DNA of 64,000 bases from Massilibacteroides vaginae (GCF_900178525.1 NZ_FXDJ01000008.1:439001-503000), one strand, 5' to 3'. Positions 8,853 through 17,779 are shown, numbered from the stretch's first letter. Notes: generated by a model from the letters alone, not told the origin. Numbers and translations: made by a program.

Positions 8853-9953
8853 TCAATTATCTTTAACAGCAACTCCTTCTATTTCGATCAATAATTCATC
8901 CCGGCAAACATCAGCACACATATAAGATACCGGCAGATCGGGATACATATTTCTCAATAAGCTCTCCGTCACAGAGAAATCTTCCTTATATTTAAGGTAT
9001 ACGCGCAACATCAGCAGTTTTGCAACACCTGTCAGTTCAGCGATATTTTCCATCGTGATGTGTAGTTGTTTCACTACGCCAACATTTTCAAGACTTTCTT
9101 CACCGCGGATTGCAGCTGTTCCTGAAACATAAATTAATTCCTTTCCCGAAATAGTTAAGCTTTTGGCACGTTCAAACTTCGGTGTTTCTTTTTTATCCGA
9201 AGCTTTCTTTAATACCTCTTCGGAATAAGCATGTGCTGCAACCTGCAACTTATTATCTATCGGTTTAATTTTATCTTCCGGTTTATGGAGGAGTACTGCG
9301 TCAAAATCAATTAAAACGCCTCCCAGATTAGCGCCTATCCCGGTAGCTGCCGGATACCCTAACGGCCAGTTTGTTTTCTTATAAAATACAGCACGGGCAT
9401 TATTGAACGACTGATAGTGTTGGTTGTGTCCGTCAAAAGCCGTGATTTGCTCGATATAGTTCCATTGGCGAACTATGCTATTAATCGGGAACCCTTCTTT
9501 CTCCAACAATTCGTTTACTAACTTAAGCACTTCAACCGATTGTTGTTCCACGCCTGATCCGGCTACATCTCCCTGAAATCCTCCGGCATATAAAAAACGA
9601 CCGGTTTCGTTTTCAATAATAACGTATGAAAGATCATTATGAATACCATATATAATACGATCTTCTTTGTTGGCTTGATAGCTATGTACCTCAACTAAAA
9701 GCGGTGCGTTAAGCGGAGGCTGCGAAACATAGCTCAAAGCAGGTTTGTTGACTCCAAATTTCTGATCAATCTTTTCACACAGAACCGAACGTCGTTTCAG
9801 GTACTCTTCGTTATTTGCCGGTGTTCCAAAAAACGCCAGCCTTACAATTGTTTCGTCCGAAGGTAACTGCGCCAACAAATGGTCTACCATTGTCGGAAAG
9901 TCATCCTTTACGGTGGTCAGTAAATTATATTTTATATTGTTACAATAACTCAT
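8853..9953 (-). CDS. Tandem RidA-fold protein, chorismatase-like architecture
   Basis: A 366-residue cytoplasmic protein with no signal peptide. The C-terminal 100 residues are clearly RidA/YjgF-like (ISGKELIYVSGTAAIRGEES, then LHITMENIAELTG and LLMLRVYLK). The N-terminal half contains RLAFFGTPANNEEYLKRR and ALSYVSQPPLNAP. These resemble the first half of FkbO/Hyg5/XanB2-type chorismatases, which are built from two RidA-like halves. I cannot confirm the catalytic residues by eye, so chorismate hydrolysis is only one possibility; an imine or enamine deaminase is another. It lies 11 bp after the propeller/cytochrome gene. No aromatic-acid pathway gene is nearby. Confidence 0.6.
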   Translation of the reverse strand: MSYCNNIKYNLLTTVKDDFPTMVDHLLAQLPSDETIVRLAFFGTPANNEEYLKRRSVLCEKIDQKFGVNKPALSYVSQPPLNAPLLVEVHSYQANKEDRIIYGIHNDLSYVIIENETGRFLYAGGFQGDVAGSGVEQQSVEVLKLVNELLEKEGFPINSIVRQWNYIEQITAFDGHNQHYQSFNNARAVFYKKTNWPLGYPAATGIGANLGGVLIDFDAVLLHKPEDKIKPIDNKLQVAAHAYSEEVLKKASDKKETPKFERAKSLTISGKELIYVSGTAAIRGEESLENVGVVKQLHITMENIAELTGVAKLLMLRVYLKYKEDFSVTESLLRNMYPDLPVSYMCADVCRDELLIEIEGVAVKDN

Positions 9954-9964
9954 TTATACTTTGT

Positions 9965-11737
9965 TTACAACGAATTTACATACTCAACAAGCGATTCTAT
10001 TTCTTTTTTGGAAACCTTCTTGTCTATTCCATGTTTATGCACTTCAAATACTTCTTCCATTGTTGCCGCTCTGCCGTCAAACAAATAAGGAGCCGTACGC
10101 CATACTTCTATCAGTGTTGGTGTGTCCCATCCTTTTTCAAACTCAACATCATCTCCAATACGGTGCATTTTCATATCGGTGTAATACGGGCCACTGTGGC
10201 ACTCGTTACATTTTAATTTTTCGAAAACTTTCCGTCCTTCTTTGGCTTTCTCAGACAGTTCTCCGTTTACCAGATAAGGACTCGGCACAGGCCGAAGCGC
10301 TTTTAAATATTCATCCACAAACGTTGCGCTCTCTTCATCAATCTGGAAAAATTGAATAAATTGGAACCCCGTTCTTACCGCCCGGTAAGAAGACTCACGT
10401 ATACCCGAAATCATAGCCGGAGGGGTTACATGACTATACAGAAGACTCTTACAGTTCTTTGAATTACCAACTCCGTCATTCATCAAGTCCCAGTTCATGG
10501 CATCCATACGACCATCACCGGGATGACAACCGTTACAACTTTGCCATCCTTGAAAACATTTTGTCGCATCATTGAATATCCTCTCCCCTTTATGTGTCAT
10601 CGCCTCTGTTCTTCCGGGATTAATATCAACTGCAGACATCACATTGGTTTTTACATCCAGGTAGTTCAGCATATCCGCGAAATAAGTAGTCACAATCAGA
10701 TTGTCATTTGTCAGAACCATATTTCTCGGACCATTTCCTTCTACCGGAATACGCTCTCTCAGTCCATAAAGAAACTGTAAGTCATAGTTCAGATTCTCTT
10801 TTTCCGGATAAGCTTCAAATTTACGAATCATCGCCTTATGATCTATTACACTTACTTCATGCGTTCCGGAATGTGAAATATAAAGATGATCCTCGTTACA
10901 TGCGATACTCCAGATGCCTGCGGCTCCCTTCTCCGCCTCGTCTACCAATATTGCGCCCAAATATTCTTTAGCAGTAACATCAATTACACTAAACGCGCTG
11001 GTATTCATCCAGCCTTGTTGCAATTGCGAAGTAGGCACCGTGAAACGTCCTAAATTATGTGATACATAAATATATTTTCCATCCGGAGTAATACAGATGT
11101 CGCGCAACGCGTTACTTCCATTTGCTAACGCTATATCTTTTACCTTTTTAAAGGTTTTCATTTCGATCACGGAAACACAGGATGAAACCACATCTAAATC
11201 GGCACGTTGAGCCGGGAGATAATTCGCTACAAATAGATATTGACCATCAGGACTAAACACTTTCGCCTTCGGTTCGCGCAAAACGTTTACCGTACGTACT
11301 ACTTTTCCTTGCGCCGGATCTATTTCTTCAATTGTATTTTGAAATTGATTGCTTACATAAACCTTTTTTCCATCGGGAGAAAGCAACGGAAAGCCGGTAC
11401 CCGATCCTGTCGGAATAGATACCTCAACCTTGCCTGTTTCTAAATGCAAAACGTGCAGTCGCCCCATCGTTTCGAAAGTAGTAACGTAAGCTTTGTTTCC
11501 ATCTACTGCTATTCCTGTCGGTATATCATTCAGCAGATAAGAATGAATCAACGTTTTCCCATCAGAAGACAAAACGTCTACACTCTTTTTCCCTTTTTGC
11601 GTTAACAATAACTTTCCGTCGGATGTCGGTTTTATATCCGTTGTGAATAAAGGTGATTGTTGTGCAACAACCTGACTTAAACTGCCAACCAGACATATAG
11701 CGATAAAAAATTTCTTTACTATGTTTTTCTGTATCAT
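9965..11737 (-). CDS. Periplasmic beta-propeller with di-haem cytochrome c domain (MauG/cytochrome c peroxidase-like)
   Basis: 590 residues with an N-terminal signal peptide ending near VVAQ. Residues about 30-370 form a YVTN/YncE-type propeller with repeated blade signatures (SPDGKKVYVSNQ, SPDGQYLFVANY, TPDGKYIYVSHN). The C-terminal part has two haem c sites, CNGCH near 401 and CNECH near 510, arranged as in the di-haem peroxidase/MauG superfamily (GDGRMDAMNWDLMNDG; late APYLFDGRAATMEEV). Such proteins oxidise substrates or protein partners in the periplasm. It begins 8 bp after the regulator gene, so it is the first structural gene of the operon, and it needs haem attachment that the operon's own CcsBA could supply. 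Confidence 0.85.
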   Translation of the reverse strand: MIQKNIVKKFFIAICLVGSLSQVVAQQSPLFTTDIKPTSDGKLLLTQKGKKSVDVLSSDGKTLIHSYLLNDIPTGIAVDGNKAYVTTFETMGRLHVLHLETGKVEVSIPTGSGTGFPLLSPDGKKVYVSNQFQNTIEEIDPAQGKVVRTVNVLREPKAKVFSPDGQYLFVANYLPAQRADLDVVSSCVSVIEMKTFKKVKDIALANGSNALRDICITPDGKYIYVSHNLGRFTVPTSQLQQGWMNTSAFSVIDVTAKEYLGAILVDEAEKGAAGIWSIACNEDHLYISHSGTHEVSVIDHKAMIRKFEAYPEKENLNYDLQFLYGLRERIPVEGNGPRNMVLTNDNLIVTTYFADMLNYLDVKTNVMSAVDINPGRTEAMTHKGERIFNDATKCFQGWQSCNGCHPGDGRMDAMNWDLMNDGVGNSKNCKSLLYSHVTPPAMISGIRESSYRAVRTGFQFIQFFQIDEESATFVDEYLKALRPVPSPYLVNGELSEKAKEGRKVFEKLKCNECHSGPYYTDMKMHRIGDDVEFEKGWDTPTLIEVWRTAPYLFDGRAATMEEVFEVHKHGIDKKVSKKEIESLVEYVNSL

Positions 11738-11745
11738 GATTATTG

Positions 11746-12561
11746 TTAAGCTTTTCTGTATCCTAATTCTGTCGATATCAATCGAGCAATATCCTTAATA
11801 TGTCCTGCTGAAGTACGTATCGCGTCCGGTGTCAGCCTGTCTTTAGGACCGGATATCCAGATTGCGCCTGCCGGATAACCCGTATAATTAAACAATGGCG
11901 CTCCAATACAAATTACACCACTCAGCTCCTCCTCGTTATCCAAGGCGTATCCTCGTTGCCTCACCTTTTCTAATTCCTGAAGATATGCCTCTTCTGATGT
12001 AATTGTTCTGGAATTGTAACGTGTAAATTTCATATAAGAAATATACCTGTTTCTCACTATATTGGGAAGATAGGCCATAATAGCCTTGCCGGGTGCCGAA
12101 CAATGTAATTCGAACGACTTGCCGGGAGACAGAAAGAAACGAAATGTATGATTTCCCAACGCCTGCTCAATAAAAATACCCTTTTCTTCACCCAATAAGC
12201 CAAAACAAGCTGTTTCTTTTACCTTATCTCTTAATTCTTGCAAACGAGGCAACACGATTTCCAGCAGATTGTGTTCATCAAGTGAACGAAAACCCAGCGT
12301 AAGTAGTTTCCGGGAAATACGATAACGTTTAGTATCTTCGTTATAAACGAGATATTCTAAACGTACAAGTGTATTTAAAATACGATATGCTGTGGTTTGA
12401 GAAATACTCAATTCAGTTTTAATGTTCTGAAGTGTTTCTCCACCTTTCTTTAACGATAAATATTCCAGCACGGCAATTCCTTTTTCCAGATTGGGTACCT
12501 TATAATTATCCTCGTTTTTTTCCATATTCGGAATAGCGTTTTCCATATTTGAAATAAACAT
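11746..12561 (-). CDS. IclR-family transcriptional regulator
   Basis: A 271-residue regulator with an N-terminal winged helix-turn-helix around residues 25-90 (LQNIKTELSISQTTAYRILN) and a C-terminal IclR ligand-binding domain (CSAPGKAIMAYLP, LDNEEELSGVICIGAPLF). IclR proteins usually control catabolic operons and respond to a pathway metabolite. It is the promoter-proximal gene, 8 bp upstream of the propeller/cytochrome gene, so it probably autoregulates the whole operon. The start could be the Met at residue 6 or 13 rather than residue 1; nothing upstream decides this. Confidence 0.92.
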   Translation of the reverse strand: MFISNMENAIPNMEKNEDNYKVPNLEKGIAVLEYLSLKKGGETLQNIKTELSISQTTAYRILNTLVRLEYLVYNEDTKRYRISRKLLTLGFRSLDEHNLLEIVLPRLQELRDKVKETACFGLLGEEKGIFIEQALGNHTFRFFLSPGKSFELHCSAPGKAIMAYLPNIVRNRYISYMKFTRYNSRTITSEEAYLQELEKVRQRGYALDNEEELSGVICIGAPLFNYTGYPAGAIWISGPKDRLTPDAIRTSAGHIKDIARLISTELGYRKA

Positions 12562-12775
12562 TCGTATTTGAATCTAATATAACAGACCAAATGAAACAAC
12601 TGCTATACAATGTGTAAATTTTCATTAAACATGCCGAACAGCATATTTAAGCCTGCAATCTCCTTCATAACAGATCACAACTTCAGTGTTTTGTAATAAG
12701 AATCGGCGTAAATCAACTACGGCAAAGATTTGCAAAACACCCTCAGGCTGCACTATACGAACTTACAAAAAAATG
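12562..12775. promoter_or_regulatory. Upstream region of the IclR operon, probable promoter/operator
   Basis: This 214-bp stretch lies between the tsaB stop and the regulator start. It holds an inverted pair, GTGTTTTG at 12686-12693 and CAAAACAC at 12733-12740, which is a candidate operator but is far from the start codon. I see no perfect TAnnTTTG box on the minus strand; AATCTTTG at 12723-12730 is one mismatch away. The promoter is therefore inferred from position only. Confidence 0.35.
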
Positions 12776-13474
12776 TCAAGAATTCCCCAACACTTTATTC
12801 TTAGCGATAGTTGCCTGAAATTCTTTTAAATAAAAAGGTTCAAAATAAGCGGCATTTTCAGATTGCCCATTCTTGTACGCTTCATCAGCCAATTCAGCCA
12901 TATCCTTTGCTAAAGGTACAATATCGTTCAGAAAAACAACACGAGGAGAAGAAACAAAGCGCTTGCACTTTTCTGATCCATCACCAAAAATATACAAATT
13001 ACTTTCTAAAGGAAAATCACTCAAGAAACCCTCCTCAATTATCTCGGCCTTTGTTTCACGAATTTCCAATCCTCTACTATCAAACATAGCAGCATAAACC
13101 TCCATCCTGCGCGCGTCCAGCATCGGATAATACACACCATCCCTGTCTTTTTGTTGCTTAATCACGGCATGCGCCATAATCTTCAACGTAGGAATACTGA
13201 TTATCGGAAGAGAATGACCAAAACAAATCCCTTTTGCCAAGGAAACACCAATTCGCAATCCGGTATAAGAACCCGGACCACTACTTACCGCAACCGCATC
13301 CGGCACACACCCTCTTGATTTAGCTTCGGCCAAAGCCTTTTCCACAAAAGTTCCAAGCAGAACCGCATGAGACGGTCCCTCAAAAGACTCCTCATTAAAC
13401 ACCGTCACCCCATCAATCGACAAAGCCGCCGAACACACACGAGTAGATGTTTCTATACTTAAAATACACGCCAT
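12776..13474 (-). CDS. tsaB: TsaB, tRNA N6-threonylcarbamoyladenosine synthesis subunit
   Basis: A 232-residue protein of the ASKHA fold, starting MACILSIETSTRVCSAAL and carrying AVSSGPGSYTGLRIGVSLAKG, the signature of TsaB/YeaZ. TsaB is the non-catalytic dimerisation partner of TsaD in the enzyme that makes t6A at position 37 of ANN-decoding tRNAs. Length and motifs are normal. It stands alone on the minus strand, with a clear -7 box at 13498-13505 just upstream, so it is probably transcribed by itself. Confidence 0.95.
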   Translation of the reverse strand: MACILSIETSTRVCSAALSIDGVTVFNEESFEGPSHAVLLGTFVEKALAEAKSRGCVPDAVAVSSGPGSYTGLRIGVSLAKGICFGHSLPIISIPTLKIMAHAVIKQQKDRDGVYYPMLDARRMEVYAAMFDSRGLEIRETKAEIIEEGFLSDFPLESNLYIFGDGSEKCKRFVSSPRVVFLNDIVPLAKDMAELADEAYKNGQSENAAYFEPFYLKEFQATIAKNKVLGNS

Positions 13475-13497
13475 ATATACATTATTAATAACGAATA

Positions 13498-13505
13498 CAA
13501 AAGTA
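13498..13505 (-). promoter_or_regulatory. TAnnTTTG -7 box for tsaB
   Basis: On the minus strand this reads TACTTTTG, an exact match to the Bacteroidales -7 consensus TAnnTTTG, 24 bp upstream of the tsaB start codon. Confidence 0.7.
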
Positions 13506-13609
13506 CAATTTTAATTACAACAAAAGAGGAGCATACAAAATAGAAACCAAATAAAGAACACACAAAATTAACAATTCAAATTCACCACGAAAAAGCATGG
13601 CTTTTTAAA

Positions 13610-13769
13610 ACATACTTTATGTTTAAAAAAATAACCTTTATATTTCTCGAAATAACCTTTATTTCTAAAAAAATAACCTTTATGTTTTCAGAAACCCTAT
13701 ACAACTGATAATCAACAAAATACAAACAGAGCCATTTTAACACAATTCCCTATCATTTTAACTTAAAAA
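13610..13769 (-). repeat. Intergenic 21-bp-period repeat element, copy 1 (four units plus distal box)
   Basis: The 350-bp gap between priA and tsaB has no gene. It holds ATAACCTTTAT at 13631, 13652 and 13673, exactly 21 bp apart, and a degenerate fourth unit (ATACTTTAT) in register at 13610-13620. After the array comes ATAATCAAC at 13708-13716, then ATTTTAACTTAAAAA at 13755-13769, 82 bp from the start of the last core. The same three-part layout recurs at 63786-63925, and a copy on the opposite strand is at 47028-47189. Strand is given with the core read as ATAAAGGTTAT. Confidence 0.85.
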
Positions 13770-13824
13770 AATAGCGGTTGAAAGATTACCTACCTCTTCT
13801 TATATGGTTGCTGCACGAATGAAT

Positions 13825-16290
13825 TTACATGGGGTCTACGTCGTAGTGGAAGATGATTTGTCGGAAAGAAGGGATTGATTGCATTTCTGAATATACTTTT
13901 TCTAATAATTCGCGGGTGCCGACTATGGATGCGTTAATTTCGATCTTTAGTACAATATTTCTTACGTATAGGGTTTGTATACGGGTTACAACAGGGGTAA
14001 CCGGTCCTAAAACCCGGTCTCCGAATTTTGTTCGTAGTTTGTCTGCATATATTGTCGATGTTTCTCTTAATGCTGTTTCATTTCTACTACGCAGCACAAG
14101 TGTTATTAATCGATAGTAAGGTGGGTATTTAAACATGTTTCGCTCACCTAATTGCAAGGTTGCCATTTCTTTATAGGCCGAACGCATAACCATCCTGATC
14201 AATGGATGTTCCGGCTGGGAGGTTTGCAGCACAACTGTACCCGGTGTATCCCGTCTTCCTGCTCGTCCGCTAACTTGCGCCATCAGTTGATAGGCTCTTT
14301 CATGAGCCCGAAAGTCCGGAAAGTTCATCAAACCATCCGCATTAAGAATACCAACAACACTAACATTGGCAAAATCCAAGCCTTTGGATAACATCTGAGT
14401 GCCTATTAACAGCTGAGTTTTTCCCTGATCAAAATCAGCTAATATGCGTTCGTATGCAGTTCGTGTTCGTGCCGTGTCGAAATCTAATCTGTCGGTTTTC
14501 GCAGATGGAAAAATCGAGGCTATTTCTTCTTCTACTTTTTCTGTTCCGAATCCCATCATTCGTATGTCCGTACTTTTACATTCGGGGCATTCTTGCAGTT
14601 GTTTAATCGAATAACCACAATAATGGCAAACTAATCGTTCTTGTCGTTTATGGTATGTCAAGCTCACATCGCAGTTCAAACAGTGGGGCACATAACCACA
14701 CTCCTTACATTCTACCATTGGTGCAAAACCTCTCCTGTTCTGGAACAGAATCACTTGTTCTTTTTTTTCCAGCGCATAACTGATTTTATCTATCAACAAA
14801 GGAGAAAACAATGCGTCTCTTTTCATTTTCTTCTTCCTTTTGAGTTCCTTAAGATCAACCGGAATGATTTCAGGGGGCTGTGTATCTGCAAATCGAGTAT
14901 TCAGTTCTACAAGTCCATATTTTGAAGTTAATGCATTATAATAGGAATCAATCGACGGAGTAGCAGAAGCCAGAAGTGTCTTTGCTCCATGCATATTGGC
15001 CAATACAATAGCGGCGTTGCGGGCATTATATCGAGGGGCCGGATCTTGTTGCTTGTATGAGTTTTCGTGTTCTTCATCCACTATGATCAAGCCTAAATCT
15101 TTGAAGGGCAGGAAAAGAGATGAGCGTACACCTAAAATCAGCATCGGTTCGTTTCCATATAAAAGTTTATTCCATACTTCTACCCGTTCATTATCTGAAA
15201 ATCGGGAATGATACACTAATAAACGATCTCCGAAATGGGCGGCTAACCGCTCTGTGATTTGTGTTGTTATTGCTATTTCTGGCAATAGATAAAGCACTTG
15301 TCTCCCCATGTTCAACACCTCATCGATCAGATGGATGTGTATTTCTGTTTTTCCACTGGAAGTTGCACCATAAAGCAAGCAAACATCTTTTGTTTCGAAA
15401 GTTTCACGAATTCTGTTGCAGGCTTCGAATTGTGCCGGCGTTAGTTTTTTAGGAGGCGTTAACCGGCAGACGGGTATTTGCAAGCGTCCGATTTCTTTTT
15501 CGTAGCTTTCAAGTATTCCTTTTTTCAATAGCTCATTGAGTACAGTGGTAGTTGTACCGGCACGCTCTAACAATTCTTTTTTTGATAGTTCTTTTGCTTT
15601 CGATGGGTTCAGCGCATGACTAAGTTCCAAATAAGTGATCAGTACTTCTTCTTGTTTTTTGGCACGTTTCAGATCACTGAAGACTTGTTGCAATTTTACT
15701 TCACTTCTGAAAGGTTCAGCTAAACGAATAAAGGGCTGCATTTTCGGTACAAAGCCGCGTTTCAAAGCCTCATTTACCTCAACAGCTCCGTAAGATAACA
15801 GCGATGAAATAGCCGGCAGCACATTGCGCAATCCGGTTCGTTTTTCTAAATCAGAAACTGTCAGCTTCTCTCCCACTTTAAAAGCATCCAGCACTTTCCC
15901 CTCGCTTGGTTTGAGCGGTTGCTCTGCTTCAAAATCCTCATTCAGTGTGATAATCGTTTCACTCTCTAATTTTAATCCGGAGGGTAAAGCCGCTTTATAA
16001 ACATCTCCCAGTTTGCATAGGTAATAAGACGAGATCCATTCCCAGAATTTCAGTTGCGGTCTGCGCAACACGGGTACAGTATCTAATAAGCTATGAATCG
16101 ATTTGATTTCGTAAGCGGTATTCGGACAACGATGATGTGTATGAATCACAATAGCGGTATAAAAACGCTTCTTCCCAAAATGCACAATCACACGACAGCC
16201 CGGCACAATTGATTTTTCCAAATCATCGGGCACCCGGTACGTATAACTATTCTCTAAAGAGAGCGGGAGTACTACATCGGCATACATCAT
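13825..16290 (-). CDS. priA: PriA, primosomal replication restart helicase
   Basis: An 821-residue superfamily 2 helicase. The N-terminal DNA-binding region begins YADVVLPLSL. The helicase core has Walker A LLYGATSSGKTE and the DEEH box IIVDEEHENSYKQ. The zinc-binding insert has paired cysteines (CKECGY, CLNC, CHYCGY, CPEC). The C-terminal motifs GTQMLSKGLDF and QVSGRAGR are present. PriA recognises stalled forks and reloads the replisome. Length is slightly above the E. coli protein, normal for Bacteroidota. A -7 box lies 21 bp upstream, giving a very short leader. Confidence 0.96.
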   Translation of the reverse strand: MMYADVVLPLSLENSYTYRVPDDLEKSIVPGCRVIVHFGKKRFYTAIVIHTHHRCPNTAYEIKSIHSLLDTVPVLRRPQLKFWEWISSYYLCKLGDVYKAALPSGLKLESETIITLNEDFEAEQPLKPSEGKVLDAFKVGEKLTVSDLEKRTGLRNVLPAISSLLSYGAVEVNEALKRGFVPKMQPFIRLAEPFRSEVKLQQVFSDLKRAKKQEEVLITYLELSHALNPSKAKELSKKELLERAGTTTTVLNELLKKGILESYEKEIGRLQIPVCRLTPPKKLTPAQFEACNRIRETFETKDVCLLYGATSSGKTEIHIHLIDEVLNMGRQVLYLLPEIAITTQITERLAAHFGDRLLVYHSRFSDNERVEVWNKLLYGNEPMLILGVRSSLFLPFKDLGLIIVDEEHENSYKQQDPAPRYNARNAAIVLANMHGAKTLLASATPSIDSYYNALTSKYGLVELNTRFADTQPPEIIPVDLKELKRKKKMKRDALFSPLLIDKISYALEKKEQVILFQNRRGFAPMVECKECGYVPHCLNCDVSLTYHKRQERLVCHYCGYSIKQLQECPECKSTDIRMMGFGTEKVEEEIASIFPSAKTDRLDFDTARTRTAYERILADFDQGKTQLLIGTQMLSKGLDFANVSVVGILNADGLMNFPDFRAHERAYQLMAQVSGRAGRRDTPGTVVLQTSQPEHPLIRMVMRSAYKEMATLQLGERNMFKYPPYYRLITLVLRSRNETALRETSTIYADKLRTKFGDRVLGPVTPVVTRIQTLYVRNIVLKIEINASIVGTRELLEKVYSEMQSIPSFRQIIFHYDVDPM

Positions 16291-16311
16291 CTTTTCTTTG
16301 CTTTTTCAGGT

Positions 16312-16319
16312 CAAAAGTA
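16312..16319 (-). promoter_or_regulatory. TAnnTTTG -7 box for priA
   Basis: The minus strand reads TACTTTTG, an exact match to the consensus, ending about 21 bp before the priA start codon. Confidence 0.65.
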
Positions 16320-16321
16320 AC

Positions 16322-16357
16322 AAAAAAAGGCCGGACTTCTTTGGTCCGACCTTTCAT
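16322..16357 (-). terminator. Intrinsic terminator after the outer-membrane barrel gene
   Basis: Arms at 16326-16336 and 16344-16354 pair over 11 bp with one mismatch. On the minus strand the stem is followed by a run of seven T. It ends the 16372-16944 gene just before the priA promoter. Confidence 0.85.
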
Positions 16358-16371
16358 CTGTTTTATTAATA

Positions 16372-16944
16372 TCAAAACAGAATAGCAGCGGTAATAGCCC
16401 AGCCTCTGTTCTTGCCATCGCCTGTTCTTTCTGTTCCCTCATAACTTTTTATTAAACCTAAGTCATAATTCACACCTACTTGAAGATGCTTTACAATCTC
16501 AACCCCGGCTCCGAAATTTAATCCTGTGCCAAAGCCTTTTGTTTTAATTTGCTCATCCAACACATTCCAAATTTTATCTCCGCCAATACGAAACGAAGCA
16601 TAGGGACCTGCAGTTAAGAAACCTTTTAAAACAGGAAGACCAAACTTCCATTTCAAATTAACAGGTATCTCTAAATAATCTGTTTTATGACTTTCCGATT
16701 TAAAATCTACACCTTTTTGCGAATACAAAACAGCGGCATCCATTCCAATGCCTAACAAAGGAACTGTAAAGTCCACCATAGGACCGATCTGAAATCCGGT
16801 AAGGTTATCCGCATCTATAACGTCTTTACTAAAATGTGCTTTAGAAATATTCAAACCTCCTTTTACGCCAAACGCTAATTGAGCCGTTGCCGTAAGCGTA
16901 CTTAATAGCAACATAGTAAAAATAACACCTAAATTCTTTTTCAT
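16372..16944 (-). CDS. Outer-membrane beta-barrel protein (PorT/OmpX-like)
   Basis: 190 residues with a signal peptide (MKKNLGVIFTMLLLSTLTATAQ). The mature part starts AFGVKGGLNIS, the usual opening of the small PorT-like outer-membrane barrels of Bacteroidota. It continues with alternating hydrophobic/polar strands (IPVNLKWKFG, FGTGLNFGAGVEIV, LQVGVNYDLGLI) and ends in a hydrophobic strand closing with Phe. It stands alone with its own terminator. The function is unknown; related proteins are structural or stress-linked barrels. No clear TAnnTTTG box was found upstream. Confidence 0.82.
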   Translation of the reverse strand: MKKNLGVIFTMLLLSTLTATAQLAFGVKGGLNISKAHFSKDVIDADNLTGFQIGPMVDFTVPLLGIGMDAAVLYSQKGVDFKSESHKTDYLEIPVNLKWKFGLPVLKGFLTAGPYASFRIGGDKIWNVLDEQIKTKGFGTGLNFGAGVEIVKHLQVGVNYDLGLIKSYEGTERTGDGKNRGWAITAAILF

Positions 16945-17120
16945 ACCTTTTCCTTATTTGTTTATAAATAATAACAGTGCAAATAAACTGAAAGTTCTTT
17001 AGATAACAAACTAACAAATTCGTTTTTCCTTTAACACTAAAGAAAAATTATGATTTGCATAAAAAAACTCAAAACAATAATTCCCGTTAAAATGTTTTTT
17101 TTAAAAATATAGTATAAGTT

Positions 17121-17777
17121 ATGGAACACTTTCCCAAAAAAGATATTCTCTCAGGTAATGTTTTAACAGCAGAAGAACAAGCGAAATTAACACCCGAAAC
17201 AGTTTTAGAAATATTAGAAAAAGGCAATCAGGATTTTGTGAAAGGTCATCTCACCGTACGTAATAACTCTCAGCGCGTAAGAGACGCTTCTTTAGGTCAA
17301 TACCCCATGGCCGTGGTGCTTTCGTGTCTTGATTCACGTGTTCCTGTAGAAGACGTCTTCCAACGTGGTATTGGCGATCTTTTTGTAGCGCGTGTAGCTG
17401 GAAACATTGTAAACGATGATATTTTAGGCAGTCTGGAATTGGCTTGCAAAGTATCCGGAGCTAAACTGATCGTGGTGCTCGGACATGAGTATTGCAGTGC
17501 TATAAAATCGGCAATAGACAACCTTGACATGGGAAATATAACCACATTATTGACCAAGATCAAACCTGCAGTAGCTTTAGCCGAAAAGGATTTTCAAGGA
17601 GAAACAACTTCTAAAAATGAGCTGTTTATGGAAAAGGTTTGTTTATGCAACGTTGAGCTTACCATCAAAGAAATAATCAACAAAAGTTCTATACTGAAAG
17701 AAATGAAACAACAAGGAGAAATTAATATTGTAGGAGGTATTTACGATATGAAAAAGGGGGCTGTTTCATTTTTTTAA
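17121..17777 (+). CDS. Beta-class carbonic anhydrase
   Basis: A 218-residue beta carbonic anhydrase with the zinc-binding pattern intact: CLDSRVP (Cys and the Asp-Arg dyad) and VVLGHEYCSA (His and Cys, HxxC). The enzyme interconverts carbon dioxide and bicarbonate in the cytoplasm and feeds carboxylation reactions. There is no obvious signal peptide. It is a single gene facing the GH92 gene, and a long perfect hairpin lies between the two 3' ends. Confidence 0.94.
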   Translation: MEHFPKKDILSGNVLTAEEQAKLTPETVLEILEKGNQDFVKGHLTVRNNSQRVRDASLGQYPMAVVLSCLDSRVPVEDVFQRGIGDLFVARVAGNIVNDDILGSLELACKVSGAKLIVVLGHEYCSAIKSAIDNLDMGNITTLLTKIKPAVALAEKDFQGETTSKNELFMEKVCLCNVELTIKEIINKSSILKEMKQQGEINIVGGIYDMKKGAVSFF

Positions 17778-17779
17778 GT

